Source: Burkholderiaceae bacterium (lineage in GTDB: Bacteria; Pseudomonadota; Gammaproteobacteria; Burkholderiales; Burkholderiaceae_C). From it: a stretch of DNA of 64,000 bases. The notes beneath the pieces are model-generated. The model made no database searches and was not told the origin of the DNA. It saw only the letters and a program-made list of their open reading frames with translations. This document shows positions 1 through 10,140 of the stretch, one piece after another (position 1 is the first letter of the stretch; every line of letters starts with the position of its first letter). Location: assembly GCA_017848435.1 (NCBI GenBank), contig JAFEHU010000056.1, positions 62,001 to 126,000 of the forward strand, written 5' to 3'. Made by a program: the position numbers and the translations under genes.

Positions 1-1215
1 CGCATCCACCTCGCCCTGCCCCAGCAAACAGCCTTCCTCCGGGAACAGCAAAAACCGTCGGCGTCGGTGCTGCTCACCCTGCATGGCGGCAGAACATTGG
101 AACGCGGGCAGATTGCCGGCATCGTTCATTTGGTGGCGTCCAGCGTGCCCGAACTCAACCCGGACACGGTCAGCGTGGTCGATCAGCATGGCAACTTGCT
201 GTCACAGAACGCGGGCGCTGCGCCCAACGGACTGGACAGCGCACAGCTGTTACATGTTCGCCAGCTTGAGCAAGGCCTGGCCGCCCGGGTGCTGGCCATC
301 GTCGAGCCGATTGTGGGCGTGGGCAACGTCAAAACCCAGATCGCAGCAGACATTGATTTCACCCAATCCGAGTCGACCGCCGAGATCTACACCCCCAACC
401 AGGGCAGCGCACCGGCCGCGATCCGCAGCCAGCAACTGTCCGAGGCACCTGGGGGCGCTGGCGGTGCGGCACAGGCCAATGCAAACGCAACCGGTGTGGC
501 CGGGGTGTTGTCCAACCAGCCACCTGCCACGGCGGCTTCCCCGGTCAATGGCCCAGCCCCGGCACTCACGGCGGGTGGCACCGCATTGGCAGCAGGTGGG
601 GTGAAACGCGATGCCGTCACCAACTACGAAGTGGACAAAACCGTTCGGGTGGTCCGCAGCGCCACGGGCGTTGTCAAGCGGCTGAGCGCTGCGGTGGTGC
701 TGAACCACGCGACCGTCACCGCCAGCGACGGCAAGGTCACCACCGCCGCACTGACGGCCGCACAGATCGAACAGATCACCGGCCTGGTGCGGGAAGCCAT
801 TGGCTACAGCAAGGAGCGCGGCGACAGCCTCAGCGTGGCCAATGCGCCCTTCTCGGTCGCACCGGCGGCACCGCCAGCGGCCGAACTGCCGATGTGGCAG
901 CGCCCGGAAATTCTGGACCTGGCGCGCAGCCTGGGTGGCTGGATTGCGCTGCCGATGCTGGCGCTGATCATCGTCCTGGGTCTTGTACGCCCAGCACTCA
1001 AGCTCGGACGCAACCCATCGCCGCTGCGCACGCTGGAAACCACAGTGCAAGACCCGCTCAGCTTGCCCTCGCCAGAGGCGAGTCCCCCGGTGGCACTGCT
1101 CGGGGGACAGCCTTCGCTGCAGCAAGCGCAGCTGGAAGACATTCGTCAACTCGCCAAACAAAACCCAGGAACGGTGGCCAACGTGGTCCGCAACTGGGTT
1201 AACCAACCCACCTGA
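1..1215 (+). CDS. fliF: Flagellar MS-ring protein FliF (C-terminal part, 5' end outside window)
   Basis: Open from the first base in frame 1, so the start lies upstream; 404 residues are visible. FliF forms the membrane MS ring that seats the export gate and the switch. The first visible residues (RIHLALPQQ, REQQKPSASV) are the typical conserved segment of the second ring-building domain. A low-complexity Ala/Gly/Pro linker follows at about residues 125-200. Then comes the conserved YEVDKTV segment, a transmembrane helix near residues 310-330 (WIALPMLALIIVLGLV), and a cytoplasmic tail that in the family binds FliG. It is first in the window's flagellar operon, 14 bp before fliG. Family assignment is firm. 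Confidence 0.95.
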   Translation, partial: RIHLALPQQTAFLREQQKPSASVLLTLHGGRTLERGQIAGIVHLVASSVPELNPDTVSVVDQHGNLLSQNAGAAPNGLDSAQLLHVRQLEQGLAARVLAIVEPIVGVGNVKTQIAADIDFTQSESTAEIYTPNQGSAPAAIRSQQLSEAPGGAGGAAQANANATGVAGVLSNQPPATAASPVNGPAPALTAGGTALAAGGVKRDAVTNYEVDKTVRVVRSATGVVKRLSAAVVLNHATVTASDGKVTTAALTAAQIEQITGLVREAIGYSKERGDSLSVANAPFSVAPAAPPAAELPMWQRPEILDLARSLGGWIALPMLALIIVLGLVRPALKLGRNPSPLRTLETTVQDPLSLPSPEASPPVALLGGQPSLQQAQLEDIRQLAKQNPGTVANVVRNWVNQPT

Positions 1216-1229
1216 ACCAAGGAAGTGCC

Positions 1230-2240
1230 ATGGCAAGCGCAGTGACAGAAGAAGAAGGGTTGCATTCGAGCGCCATCCTGTTGATGGCGTTGGGTGAAGA
1301 GTGTGCGGCCGAGGTCTTCAAGCACCTGACGCCCAAGGAAGTACAACGCCTGGGCGAGCGGATGGCCCGGCTCACCACGGTGGCCGACCAGCAATTTGAC
1401 GAAGTACTGGCCCGCTTCATGGGCACAGTCCAGTCGCAACGGTCGCTGGTGGACGACAGCAACGCGTATGTCAGCAACGTGTTGAAACTGGCTCTCGGCG
1501 ACGACAAGGCCGGCCTGCTGATCGACCGCATCGTGCAAGGCCGGGATGTCAGTGGCATCGAAAGCCTCAAATGGATGGACGCCACCGCCGTGGCCGAGCT
1601 GATCCGCAACGAGCACCCGCAAATCATCGCATCCATCCTGGTGCACCTTGACCGGGACCATGCCTCCGGTGTGTTGACCTGCTTTACCGACCGCCTGCGC
1701 AACGACGTGGTGCTGCGGATTGCCACCCTCGACGGCATGCAGCCGAACGCCATGAAGGAACTGAACGATGTGCTCTCCAAGGTGCTTGCCGGTGGTGAGC
1801 GGGTGCGCAAGGCGGCACTCGGTGGTCCGAAAACGGCGGCAGAAATGCTGAACTTCCTGGGCGCCAGTGCCGAGGGCGCCGTGCTGGAATCCATCCGCGA
1901 CCTGGACGGCGACCTGGCGCAGAAAATCGAAGACCAGATGTTCACCTTTGACGACCTGCTGAAGCTCGACAACAAGGCCATTCAGCTGATGCTGCGCGAA
2001 GTGCCAGGCGAATCGCTCGTGGTGGCCCTGAAAGGGGCAGAACCCGAGATGCGCCAGAAGATTTTCAGCAACATGAGCGCACGTGCCGCCGAAACCGTCA
2101 AGGAGGATCTGGAAAGCCGCGGCCCTGTCCGATTGTCCGAGGTTGAAGCCCAACAGAAGGAAATACTGAAGCTGGTACGCCGGTTGAGCGAAGAGGGGCA
2201 AATCGTTCTGGGAGGCAGTGGAGATGAAAGCTTCGTCTGA
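1230..2240 (+). CDS. fliG: Flagellar motor switch protein FliG
   Basis: 336 residues, normal length for FliG, the torque-generating C-ring protein that binds FliF, FliM and the stator MotA. The N-terminal region carries the family pattern around LLMALGEECAAEVFKHL. The middle domain has the EHPQ signature (RNEHPQIIASILVHL), and the C-terminal torque helix region has the charged run around VKEDLESRGPVRLSEVE. It sits between fliF and fliH and overlaps the start of fliH, indicating translational coupling. No anomalies seen. Confidence 0.97.
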   Translation: MASAVTEEEGLHSSAILLMALGEECAAEVFKHLTPKEVQRLGERMARLTTVADQQFDEVLARFMGTVQSQRSLVDDSNAYVSNVLKLALGDDKAGLLIDRIVQGRDVSGIESLKWMDATAVAELIRNEHPQIIASILVHLDRDHASGVLTCFTDRLRNDVVLRIATLDGMQPNAMKELNDVLSKVLAGGERVRKAALGGPKTAAEMLNFLGASAEGAVLESIRDLDGDLAQKIEDQMFTFDDLLKLDNKAIQLMLREVPGESLVVALKGAEPEMRQKIFSNMSARAAETVKEDLESRGPVRLSEVEAQQKEILKLVRRLSEEGQIVLGGSGDESFV

Positions 2241-2886
2241 AGCCGTCGGGGTCAAACCCGACATGTCATGGCTCCAGGAACTGGCGCCGGCCGCACCGGG
2301 GCGCATCCAGTTGCTTGGCACCCGGGACCAGGACAACCCCACCGCACGCGCAGCCTTTGCGCTTGGGCGCCAGCGCGGCTACGAAGCCGGACTGCGTGCC
2401 GGCCAGCAGCAGGGGTTTGCCGAAGGTGCCAAGGTCCTGCGCCAGCGCGAGTCCGACGACGCGTCCGAGGTTGCAAACCGCCTGCACGAGGTACTGACCC
2501 GCTTCCAGGACCAGATGGTCGGGCTGGAGTCGCAGGTGGCCAGCGACCTGGTGTCGCTGGCCATCGACATCGCACGGCAGGTCCTGCGGCGTGAACTGGT
2601 GCTGTCCAAAGAAGGCCTGATACCGGTGGCCACAGAAGCCCTTCGGGCACTGGGAGAAGGCGTTTCGCACATTGAGCTGCGGGTTCATCCGGACGATGCA
2701 GCCCTTCTGGGAGAGCACCTGCACAAACGGCCGGGTGGCGCCCGGTGCCACCTGGTGGAAGACGCCAGTGTGCGCCCTGGCGGCCTCCGCCTGGAAGCGG
2801 ATTCGGGGGTGGTCGATGCCAGCTTCGAAGCCCGCTGGCAAGCGGTCATGGCCAACCTCGGACGTGACGAGGAGCCTTTGCCTTGA
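2224..2886 (+). CDS. fliH: Flagellar export ATPase regulator FliH
   Basis: About 220 residues. FliH binds the export ATPase FliI and docks it to the C-ring. The N-terminal half has the glycine-spaced helix typical of FliH ([20 protein letters not shown], about residues 43-62). The C-terminal V-ATPase subunit E-like half contains [17 protein letters not shown] and the end of a beta strand pattern. I chose ATG 2224 because GGAGG at 2211-2215 lies 8 nt upstream; an in-frame GTG at 2218 is possible. The gene overlaps the fliG 3' end by 17 nt and the fliI start by 4 nt. Confidence 0.93.
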   Translation: MKASSEAVGVKPDMSWLQELAPAAPGRIQLLGTRDQDNPTARAAFALGRQRGYEAGLRAGQQQGFAEGAKVLRQRESDDASEVANRLHEVLTRFQDQMVGLESQVASDLVSLAIDIARQVLRRELVLSKEGLIPVATEALRALGEGVSHIELRVHPDDAALLGEHLHKRPGGARCHLVEDASVRPGGLRLEADSGVVDASFEARWQAVMANLGRDEEPLP

Positions 2887-4307
2887 CCGTCGCCACCAGC
2901 CGCCCAGGCCCTGTGGCAGCCGCCATGGCAGCCCACCTGCAGGCACACCGCAGCCTCATTGCCACCCCACCGCCTCTGACCACCAGTGGTCGCCTGGTTC
3001 GCGTGTCAGGACTGGTGATGGAGGCCAGCGGCCTGCGCTTGCCACTGGGCAGTGTCTGTGTGGTGCGCGATGGCGAACACACCTCTGAAGCCGAGGTGGT
3101 CGGATTCTCCAGAGAACACCTGTTTCTGATGCCCACCGGCGACCTGAATGGCCTGTCCCCGGGCGCCTGCGTCGAGCCGGTTCGCTACCCTTTGGAACGG
3201 TTGCATTACAGCAGTGACCTGCCCGAACGCCCACGCAAGGAATCGCACACACGGCGCCTGCCGATGGGCGAAGGCCTGCTCGGTCGTGTGGTGGACCCGG
3301 CAGGCCAGCCACTGGACGGTGGCCCACCGCTGTACCAGACCCGCATGCAACCCATCGTGCGCGAGCCACTGAACGCGATGGACCGAGACCCGGTCCGGCA
3401 GCCGCTGGACGTGGGTGTGCGCGCGATCAACTCGATCTTGACGGTGGGCCGGGGCCAGCGGCTGGGCCTGTTCGCAGGCTCAGGCGTTGGCAAGAGCGTT
3501 CTGCTGGGGATGATGGCACGCCACACGCAAGCCGATGTGATCATCGTTGGCCTGATCGGCGAACGGGGCCGGGAAGTGAAAGAGTTCGTCGAGGACATCC
3601 TGGGCCCCGAGGGCCGCAGCCGTGCCATCGTGGTGGCCGCGCCCGCCGACCTGCCGCCATTGATGCGCATGCAGGGCGCCACCTACGCCACCGCCCTGGC
3701 CAGCCATTTCCGCGACAAAGGCCAGCACGTACTGCTGCTGATGGATTCGCTCACACGGTACGCCATGGCACACCGCGAAATTGCGCTCGCTCTCGGGGAG
3801 CCCCCCGCCACACGCGGCTACCCACCGTCGGTATTTGCCCGTTTGCCCCAGCTGGTGGAACAAACCGGCAATGGTCTGAATGGTTGCGGCTCCATCACGG
3901 CTTTTTACACGGTGCTCGCAGAAGGGGACGACCAGCAGGACCCGGTGGCCGACAACGCACGGGCCATTTTGGACGGGCATTTCGTTCTGTCTCGGGACCT
4001 CGCCGACGAAGGCCACTTCCCTGCCATTGACATTGAAAAATCCATTTCACGGGTGATGCACAACGTCACCACCGAGCGGCACCAGAAGCTGGCATTGAAC
4101 CTGAAATCAGTCTATGCCCGCTACCAGCGGCAACGTGACCTGATCGCGGTGGGTGCGTACACCCCGGGCAGCGATCCCGCCACCGATCTGGCAATCCACC
4201 TGTACCCCCAGGTCGCCCGCTTTCTCCAGCAGGGCATGCTGGAAGGCGTTCCACTGGCCCAAAGTCTGGAACAACTTGAACAACTGCTGGAGCCCACGAA
4301 CCCATGA
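2883..4307 (+). CDS. fliI: Flagellum-specific ATPase FliI
   Basis: 474 residues, matching the F1-beta-like ATPase of flagellar type III export. Walker A AGSGVGKS is at about residues 198-205. The following [33 protein letters not shown] (Walker B region) and [18 protein letters not shown] are diagnostic of FliI. The start is a TTG at 2883 forming a TTGA overlap with the fliH stop. A GAGGAG-type site at 2869-2874 is 8 nt upstream, which supports this rare start; an internal ATG at 2925 would also keep all catalytic domains. Confidence 0.97.
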   Translation: MTVATSRPGPVAAAMAAHLQAHRSLIATPPPLTTSGRLVRVSGLVMEASGLRLPLGSVCVVRDGEHTSEAEVVGFSREHLFLMPTGDLNGLSPGACVEPVRYPLERLHYSSDLPERPRKESHTRRLPMGEGLLGRVVDPAGQPLDGGPPLYQTRMQPIVREPLNAMDRDPVRQPLDVGVRAINSILTVGRGQRLGLFAGSGVGKSVLLGMMARHTQADVIIVGLIGERGREVKEFVEDILGPEGRSRAIVVAAPADLPPLMRMQGATYATALASHFRDKGQHVLLLMDSLTRYAMAHREIALALGEPPATRGYPPSVFARLPQLVEQTGNGLNGCGSITAFYTVLAEGDDQQDPVADNARAILDGHFVLSRDLADEGHFPAIDIEKSISRVMHNVTTERHQKLALNLKSVYARYQRQRDLIAVGAYTPGSDPATDLAIHLYPQVARFLQQGMLEGVPLAQSLEQLEQLLEPTNP

Positions 4308-4756
4308 AACAGCAAATACTGATCAAGCTGATCGACCGTGCTGAAGCCGACCGCGACAGTGAGATGGTCCAGGCAAACACGGTCAAACGCATGGCCCAGG
4401 AATCGCAACAGACGCTGGCTCGGTTGCAAACCTTCAGAGCCGAGTTCCTGAACCGTGCGCCGGGCACCGGCTCCCAGCCCTTCACCATTGCCACACTGGA
4501 GGGCCGTCAGCAGTTCACCAACGCCATCGGCCATGCCATCGGCGCACAGCAACAGGCCTGCAACGAACGTGAACAGCTCAGCGCCCAGGCCCAGGCCCAG
4601 TTGGTCGAGCGGCAAAAGCGGCTGCTGGCACTGCAGTCACTGCACACACGGCAGAAAACGGCCCAGCAAGTACTGCAGGTGCGCAGAGACCAGAAAGAGT
4701 CCGACGCCTGGGCATCCCGTGCCATCCGGACTCAGCCGATGGACAAGACAAAATGA
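4304..4756 (+). CDS. fliJ: Flagellar export chaperone FliJ
   Basis: 150 residues, overlapping fliI by an ATGA. FliJ is a coiled-coil cytoplasmic export factor, the counterpart of the F-ATPase gamma stalk, that couples the ATPase to the export gate. The protein is almost wholly helical with long Gln/Arg/Glu-rich heptads (for example [39 protein letters not shown]). Sequence identity in this family is low, so the call rests on size, coiled coil and position between fliI and fliK. Confidence 0.9.
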   Translation: MKQQILIKLIDRAEADRDSEMVQANTVKRMAQESQQTLARLQTFRAEFLNRAPGTGSQPFTIATLEGRQQFTNAIGHAIGAQQQACNEREQLSAQAQAQLVERQKRLLALQSLHTRQKTAQQVLQVRRDQKESDAWASRAIRTQPMDKTK

Positions 4757-5907
4757 GTGCGCCCATGATCACCGCACCGGCCACACCCGCCGCCACCAGC
4801 ACACGCAAGACGACCGACACGGCCAGTTCGTCCCCAAGCACCGACGACGTACCCACCGACCTGTTTCAAGACCTGATGCAAGCCCTGTCGGTGGTGCCAG
4901 ACGACACCATTCCCGCGGACACAGGAAGCGCCCTGCCCTTGTCAGAGGGTTTGAGCATCCCCGCACAGGAGCCTGTGCCCCCGCCGGATTTTTTGGGTTT
5001 GGGTCTGGTGCTCCCCCAAGTCATACCACTACTCCCAACAGCCAGAGACACCGCCCAGGGTCAACCGCTGCCTTCGGTCAATGGCGACAACACCGCCTCG
5101 GCCAACCCCATGTCCCTCGCATCCGGCCCCGAGGCACGGTCGCCGACCCATGCACTGCTGGACCTGGTACGGGGCCACGCGCACGGCCCAGAAACGTCCT
5201 TGCCTGCCGCCATGACCACCCTGGCTGCAGCCGCGACCACACCACGACCGGCGCCCGAAGCAGGTGCAGCCAGTCTCATGGCGGTGCCTGAGCCAGCGGC
5301 CAGCAAAGCAGCCAAACCGGGCTTGGTGAGCACACTGGACACCACGGCCCAGGCTCAGGACACCCCGCTGGCTGAACCATTCCAGCCCACCATGCCTGCC
5401 GCCGTTGACCTAGGAGGCGGTTTTCGACACGCGGTGAGCCACGCGGCTGCGGAGTCTGCCGGGGTGTACAAGAACACCTTGCAAACCCAGCCCTCTTCGC
5501 CCACATTCCCAGCCGAACTGGTGTCTGAGGTGCGCTTCCTCGTCAAAGGCGGGCTGCAGCACGCAGAGCTGCGGATGAACCCAGCTGAACTCGGCCCGAT
5601 CCAGATTGAACTGCGTGTGTCGTCCCAGGTCGCCGACATTGGTTTTACGGCAACCCATGCCGCCACCCGCGAAGGCATCACTCAGTCTTTGTCACAACTG
5701 CGCGAGATGCTGAACAGCCAAGGCCTCAGCCTGGGGCAGACCAGCGTTGGCGCTGAAGCACAAGGGCAGCAGCAGGCAGCGCAAGACCGGCCACGGTTTG
5801 ACGCGTCGCCACGCACGGTGGAAGGCCGCACCGCAACAACCACCATCGACATTCGGGTTGGCGGCAGCCCTCGGCGTGCGCAAGGGGTCCTGGACCTGTA
5901 CGCCTGA
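4753..5907 (+). CDS. fliK: Flagellar hook-length control protein FliK
   Basis: 384 residues, starting in an ATGA overlap with fliJ. FliK is the secreted molecular ruler that sets hook length and switches export specificity. The N-terminal two thirds are Pro/Ala/Thr-rich and poorly conserved, as usual. The C-terminal Flg_hook domain (about residues 255-345) has the typical KGGLQHAELRMNPAELGPIQ followed by a beta pattern (IELRVSSQVADIGFTA) and a helix with LREMLNSQGLSL. A 101-bp gap follows before fliL. Confidence 0.93.
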   Translation: MSAPMITAPATPAATSTRKTTDTASSSPSTDDVPTDLFQDLMQALSVVPDDTIPADTGSALPLSEGLSIPAQEPVPPPDFLGLGLVLPQVIPLLPTARDTAQGQPLPSVNGDNTASANPMSLASGPEARSPTHALLDLVRGHAHGPETSLPAAMTTLAAAATTPRPAPEAGAASLMAVPEPAASKAAKPGLVSTLDTTAQAQDTPLAEPFQPTMPAAVDLGGGFRHAVSHAAAESAGVYKNTLQTQPSSPTFPAELVSEVRFLVKGGLQHAELRMNPAELGPIQIELRVSSQVADIGFTATHAATREGITQSLSQLREMLNSQGLSLGQTSVGAEAQGQQQAAQDRPRFDASPRTVEGRTATTTIDIRVGGSPRRAQGVLDLYA

Positions 5908-6008
5908 ACCCATGGGCGACTCCGCGAAACTGCGGTGCTTTCAGAATCTTTATCGTTGCATTGCCATGGACCCGTCTGAGCACAATGAAGCTCAGAACGA
6001 AAGTACCC

Positions 6009-6560
6009 ATGTCAACGGAAACCAACACCGCCACCGCTCCCCAAAAATCGTCCAAGAAACGCCTTGTCATCGCGGCTGTCATTCTGCTTTTGGTGTGCGG
6101 CGCCGCAGGCGCTGCCTACTTTTACATGCAGCAGCAGAAAGCCGAGTCTCATGCGCCAGAGGCGGCCAAGCGCAAAACACCCTCGAAAAGCATCTTCGTA
6201 CCGCTGGAGAACTTCACCGTCAACCTGCGGGACGACGGGGGTGACCATTACGCACAAATCGGCGTTACCCTGGAGCTGGAAGATGCAACCATTGAAAACG
6301 ACCTCAAGACACGCCTGCCTGCCCTGAGAAACAACATCCTGCTGTTGATCGCATCCAAGCGCACCGAGGACCTGCTCACACTCGAAGGCAAACAACTGCT
6401 GGCACGGCAGATCGGCGTCCGCGCAGCGCAAGCCATCGGTGTCGACATCACCGATGCCGATCTGGCAACAGCACCAGAGGGGACGGCATCGGCACCGGCC
6501 AAGCAGAAGACCGTCAACCCGATCAAGGACGTTCTCTTTTCACAGTTTCTGGTCCAGTAA
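6009..6560 (+). CDS. fliL: Flagellar basal body-associated protein FliL
   Basis: 183 residues from ATG 6009. A short cytoplasmic tail is followed by one transmembrane helix (RLVIAAVILLLVCGAAGAAY, about residues 19-38) and a periplasmic SPFH-like domain with FVPLENFTVNLRDDGG and LEDATIENDLKTRLPALRNN. FliL forms a ring around the stator and supports motor function. Upstream in-frame starts (TTG 5961, ATG 5985) exist, but the family normally begins just before the helix; no strong ribosome site separates the choices. It opens the second half of the operon, fliLMNOPQR. Confidence 0.93.
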   Translation: MSTETNTATAPQKSSKKRLVIAAVILLLVCGAAGAAYFYMQQQKAESHAPEAAKRKTPSKSIFVPLENFTVNLRDDGGDHYAQIGVTLELEDATIENDLKTRLPALRNNILLLIASKRTEDLLTLEGKQLLARQIGVRAAQAIGVDITDADLATAPEGTASAPAKQKTVNPIKDVLFSQFLVQ

Positions 6561-6569
6561 GGCGGTTGC

Positions 6570-7571
6570 ATGACCCAGAACACCCTGACTCAAGACGAAG
6601 TCGATGCCCTGCTGGCAGGGGTCACGGGAGAAACCCAGACCAGCACAGCCGCCCCGGTAGATGCCTCGGGCGTTCGCCAGTACGATCTGTCCAGCCAGGA
6701 GCGCATCGTCCGCGGACGCATGCCCACCCTGGAAATCGTCCACGAGCGGTTTGCACGCAACTTCCGGATCGGGCTGTTCAACTTCATGCGCCGCAGTCCC
6801 GACATTTCGGTCGGGCCAGTCAAGGTGCAGAAGTACAGCGCCTTCCTGCGCAACATCGTGGTGCCGACCAGCATCAACATCATGCACATCCGGCCCCTGC
6901 GCGGTTCGGGGCTGCTGATCTGCGACCCGGTACTGGTATTCAGCATCATCGACAACTTGTTCGGTGGCAGCGGCAGCAACCATGTGCGCGTGGAAGGTCG
7001 CGAGTTCTCTCCCACCGAGCAACGCATCATCCTGCGGTTGGTGGAAGTGATCGCCACCGAGTACACCAAGGCCTGGTCGACCATCTACCCGATCACGCTG
7101 GAGTACGCACGCTCCGAAATGCACACGCAATTCGCCAACGTGGCCACGCCATCGGAAATTGTGGTCACAGCCACCTTCCGGATCGAGATTGGCGAGGGCG
7201 GCGGCGATCTGCACATTTGCATCCCCTACTCCACCTTCGAGCCCATCCGCGAAACCTTGTACTCCCCCCTGCAGGGCGACCAGGCAGAGCCCGACCGCCG
7301 CTGGGTCACCTTGCTCACGCAGCAGATCAAGTCGGCCACAGTGGAGCTGACCGCAGAACTGGCCCAGCAGGAATCGTCCGTACGGGCGCTGCTGGGACTC
7401 AAGGCTGGCGACTTCATTGAGCTGAACCGCAACCCAACGCTGACCGCCAAGGTCGATGGCGTCCCCCTGTTTGAATGCGCTTACGGCACGCTGGGGGCAC
7501 GTTATGGCCTCCGGGTACAGGACGTGCTGACGCAACCTCCGGGTGACCACGGCACCGTTGCAGTCCGCTGA
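6570..7571 (+). CDS. fliM: Flagellar motor switch protein FliM
   Basis: 333 residues. The N-terminal peptide LTQDEVDALLAGV is the CheY-P binding motif of FliM, linking this operon to the neighbouring che genes. The middle CheC-like domain contains MRRSPDISVGPVKVQKYSAF, LLICDPVLVFSIIDNLFGG and ILRLVEVIATEYTKAW. The C-terminal SpoA/FliN-homologous domain contains LLGLKAGDFIELN. It starts 9 bp after fliL. Confidence 0.97.
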   Translation: MTQNTLTQDEVDALLAGVTGETQTSTAAPVDASGVRQYDLSSQERIVRGRMPTLEIVHERFARNFRIGLFNFMRRSPDISVGPVKVQKYSAFLRNIVVPTSINIMHIRPLRGSGLLICDPVLVFSIIDNLFGGSGSNHVRVEGREFSPTEQRIILRLVEVIATEYTKAWSTIYPITLEYARSEMHTQFANVATPSEIVVTATFRIEIGEGGGDLHICIPYSTFEPIRETLYSPLQGDQAEPDRRWVTLLTQQIKSATVELTAELAQQESSVRALLGLKAGDFIELNRNPTLTAKVDGVPLFECAYGTLGARYGLRVQDVLTQPPGDHGTVAVR

Positions 7572-7586
7572 TTTAGGAGAAACCGA

Positions 7587-8009
7587 ATGTCTACTTTTGA
7601 TTCCAGTGTTGAACAGGATGCCATGGCCGACGACTGGGCCAGCGCGCTGGCCGAAGCCGAGGCATCGCAGCAAAGCGGCGCCAGCCCGACGCGGCCTGAA
7701 ATCTTTCCGCCCCTGTCCCCCAACGGACCACTGACCCAGCGCGACGACATTGACATGGTGCTGGACATCCCGGTCCAGCTCACAGTGGAACTGGGTCGCA
7801 CGCGCATCCCGATCAAACACATCCTGCAACTGGCACAGGGCTCGGTCATCGAGTTGGAAGCCCTGGCTGGTGAGCCAATGGACGTATTGGTCAACGGCTT
7901 TTTGATCGCGCAGGGCGAGGTGGTCGTGGTCAACGACAAATTCGGCATCCGGCTGACCGACATCGTCACGCCATCTGAGCGGATGCGCCGCCTGAACCGT
8001 TTCGCCTGA
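7587..8009 (+). CDS. fliN: Flagellar motor switch protein FliN
   Basis: 140 residues with a clear AGGAG site 10 nt before ATG 7587. A variable acidic N-terminal part (about 50 residues) is followed by a SpoA domain with the FliN hallmarks LDIPVQLTVELGRTRIPIKHIL, GSVIELEALAGEPMDVLVNG and GEVVVVNDKFGIRLTDIV. FliN forms the lower C-ring and the dock for FliH. Confidence 0.97.
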   Translation: MSTFDSSVEQDAMADDWASALAEAEASQQSGASPTRPEIFPPLSPNGPLTQRDDIDMVLDIPVQLTVELGRTRIPIKHILQLAQGSVIELEALAGEPMDVLVNGFLIAQGEVVVVNDKFGIRLTDIVTPSERMRRLNRFA

Positions 8010-8018
8010 AAGGACACC

Positions 8019-8357
8019 ATGTCAATGACGACGTGGGCACTTGGTGTCCTGGTTCTGGTCATGGTGGCCATCCCCATCGTGCTGGCCAGCCTGCGCAAGC
8101 TGCCATCCCGGCGCACCAGCCCCTATGCCCTGGAACTGATGGGTCAGCTGTCCCTTGGTCCCCGTGAGCGGGTCGTGCTGGTACGGGCCGACGACCGCGT
8201 CCTGGTGCTGGGCGTCACCCAGCACCAGGTCACCTTGATCAACCAGCTGGACAACCTGCCCCAAGCCACGCTGTCTGCACAACCCCTGCCGCCCACAGCA
8301 GGTTTTGCCCACCTGCTGCGCGAAACATTGTCCAGCTACACCGGTCGCCGCGCATGA
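8019..8357 (+). CDS. fliO: Flagellar biosynthesis protein FliO
   Basis: 112 residues, with an AAAGGA site before ATG 8019. It has an N-terminal membrane helix ([20 protein letters not shown]) followed by a cytoplasmic FliO domain in which [22 protein letters not shown] is the recognisable core. FliO is a scaffold for assembly of the FliP ring. It overlaps fliP by ATGA. Small and divergent in sequence, but position and core motif agree. Confidence 0.93.
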   Translation: MSMTTWALGVLVLVMVAIPIVLASLRKLPSRRTSPYALELMGQLSLGPRERVVLVRADDRVLVLGVTQHQVTLINQLDNLPQATLSAQPLPPTAGFAHLLRETLSSYTGRRA

Positions 8358-9097
8358 AGTTCCTGCCCATGGCCGCCCTTGCCGCGTTGGCGCTTGTCAG
8401 CCCAGCTGTTTTTGCCCAGGCTGCGCCCTTGTCCGTCGTGGCGCAAAGCAGCGGCGCGAACACCACCTACTCGGTACCCATCCAGACGCTGCTGACGTTT
8501 GGCGCCCTGTCTTTCCTGCCGGCCGTTCTGCTGCTGATGACCAGCTTCACCCGCTTGATCATTGTGTTTGGCCTGCTGCGGCAGGCATTGGGGCTGCAGA
8601 GCACGCCACCGAACCAGGTGCTGGTGGGCATGTCGCTGTTCCTGACATTCTTCATCATGAGCCCGACGCTGGAGAAAATCCACCAGGACGCCTACAAGCC
8701 CTACAACGAGCAAAAAATCAGCTTTGAGGAAGCGGTGGCGAAAGGCTCAGAACCGTTGCGCGTTTTCATGCTGAAGCAGACCCGGCAAGCCGACCTCGCC
8801 CTGTTCACCCGCATTGCCAAGGACGCGCCAGTTGATGCGGCCAAAACGCCGTTGAAGATTTTGGTGCCAGCCTTTGTGACGAGTGAACTCAAAACGGCCT
8901 TTCAGACTGGGTTCATGATCTTCATCCCGTTTCTGGTGGTTGACCTGATCGTCGCCAGCGTGCTCACAGCGATGGGCATGATGATGCTGTCGCCAGTGCT
9001 GGTGGCACTGCCCATCAAGTTGATGCTGTTTGTGCTCGCCGACGGCTGGAACCTGATGATGGGCTCGCTGGTGGCGGGCTTTGGGGGCGGTGTATGA
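8354..9097 (+). CDS. fliP: Flagellar export gate protein FliP
   Basis: 247 residues with a cleavable signal peptide ([16 protein letters not shown]). Family signatures include [58 protein letters not shown] and [20 protein letters not shown]. Five FliP subunits form the core of the export gate with FliQ and FliR. It is coupled by ATGA overlaps to fliO upstream and fliQ downstream. Confidence 0.98.
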   Translation: MKFLPMAALAALALVSPAVFAQAAPLSVVAQSSGANTTYSVPIQTLLTFGALSFLPAVLLLMTSFTRLIIVFGLLRQALGLQSTPPNQVLVGMSLFLTFFIMSPTLEKIHQDAYKPYNEQKISFEEAVAKGSEPLRVFMLKQTRQADLALFTRIAKDAPVDAAKTPLKILVPAFVTSELKTAFQTGFMIFIPFLVVDLIVASVLTAMGMMMLSPVLVALPIKLMLFVLADGWNLMMGSLVAGFGGGV

Positions 9098-9363
9098 CAC
9101 CAGAAATGGTCTTGACCTATGGCCACCAGGCCATGATGGTCATGTTGTCGGTGTGCGCGCCCATCCTGCTGGTCGCGCTGGGCACCGGCCTGGTGATCAG
9201 CCTGCTGCAGGCGGTCACGCAGATCAACGAAGCCACGCTGTCTTTTCTGCCAAAGCTGCTCGCGGTACTGGGCGCTCTCGCGCTGGCAGGCCCATGGATG
9301 CTGTCCACACTGGTGGACTGGATTCGCCAGGTCATTGGTTCATTGCCCACGGTCATTGGCTGA
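9094..9363 (+). CDS. fliQ: Flagellar export gate protein FliQ
   Basis: 89 residues, two membrane helices (about 17-40 and 52-75), the usual FliQ size. It contains the conserved [20 protein letters not shown] loop and [20 protein letters not shown]. It starts in an ATGA overlap with fliP. Confidence 0.97.
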   Translation: MTPEMVLTYGHQAMMVMLSVCAPILLVALGTGLVISLLQAVTQINEATLSFLPKLLAVLGALALAGPWMLSTLVDWIRQVIGSLPTVIG

Positions 9364-9369
9364 CATGCC

Positions 9370-10128
9370 ATGGTGACCTTCACTGCGGGTCAGCTGGAGG
9401 CATGGGTGGCCTTGGGCCTGCTTCCCTTTCTGCGGTTGCTGGCACTGTTCTCGGCAGCCCCCATCCTGTCGAGCCGCTCATTTCCCGCCCGCAGCCGCAT
9501 CGCCCTCGCGGCCGTCATGGCGGTCTTGGTCGCACCGTTCGCCGAGGTCCCCCCTGGACTCACGCTGACGTCGGCATCGGCTTTGGGTCTGGTGGTGCAG
9601 CAGGTCAGCATCGGGCTGACCCTGGGTTTTGCAGCGCGGCTGGTGTTTGCGGTGTTCGAGATCGCCGGCGAAGCGATCGGCCTGCAAATGGGCCTGTCTT
9701 TTGCAGGCTTCTTCAACCCGGCCGGCGGGCACCAGTCGATTGTCAGCAGCTGGCTCAACACGCTGGCGATGTTGGTGTTCCTGTCGCTGAATGGCCACCT
9801 GATGCTGCTCGACGCACTGGTGACCAGCTTCAAGGTGTTCCCGATTTCTGCCGACCCGCTGATGGGCTTGCAACTGATCCAACTCGACAAATTGGGCTCG
9901 GAGGTGTTCCGGCTGGCCCTGGCCCTGGCCCTGCCAGCCAGCATCATGCTGCTGTTCATCAACCTCGTGCTCGGCTATGTGTCGCGGGTGGCACCGCAGC
10001 TCAACATCATGGCCGTGGGCTTTCCCGCCACCTTGCTCGCTGGCCTGGCCTGGATCACGTTCGGCATGGACCACATCGTCTCGCCAATTGACGAGGCCAT
10101 GCGCCTGGTACTGGCACCGCTGCGCTGA
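9370..10128 (+). CDS. fliR: Flagellar export gate protein FliR
   Basis: 252 residues, polytopic membrane protein with the FliR pattern: LLPFLRLLALFSAAPILSSR near the N terminus, then GEAIGLQMGLSFAGFFNPAG and VAPQLNIMAVGFP. It completes the FliP5Q4R1 gate. This is the last gene of the flagellar run; it faces the 3' end of cheB with a 12-bp gap and no obvious hairpin terminator. flhB and flhA are not in the window. Confidence 0.97.
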   Translation: MVTFTAGQLEAWVALGLLPFLRLLALFSAAPILSSRSFPARSRIALAAVMAVLVAPFAEVPPGLTLTSASALGLVVQQVSIGLTLGFAARLVFAVFEIAGEAIGLQMGLSFAGFFNPAGGHQSIVSSWLNTLAMLVFLSLNGHLMLLDALVTSFKVFPISADPLMGLQLIQLDKLGSEVFRLALALALPASIMLLFINLVLGYVSRVAPQLNIMAVGFPATLLAGLAWITFGMDHIVSPIDEAMRLVLAPLR

Positions 10129-10140
10129 CGGTTTAGCCTC

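Noticed and set aside
5908-6008. Separate promoter or terminator between fliK and fliL
   Set aside because: Only a 4-bp stem (CCGC/GCGG) and no recognisable FliA or sigma-54 elements; transcription probably continues.
10129-10140. Terminator between the fliR and cheB 3' ends
   Set aside because: Only 12 bp with no inverted repeat or T run; termination must occur inside the opposing genes or by Rho.
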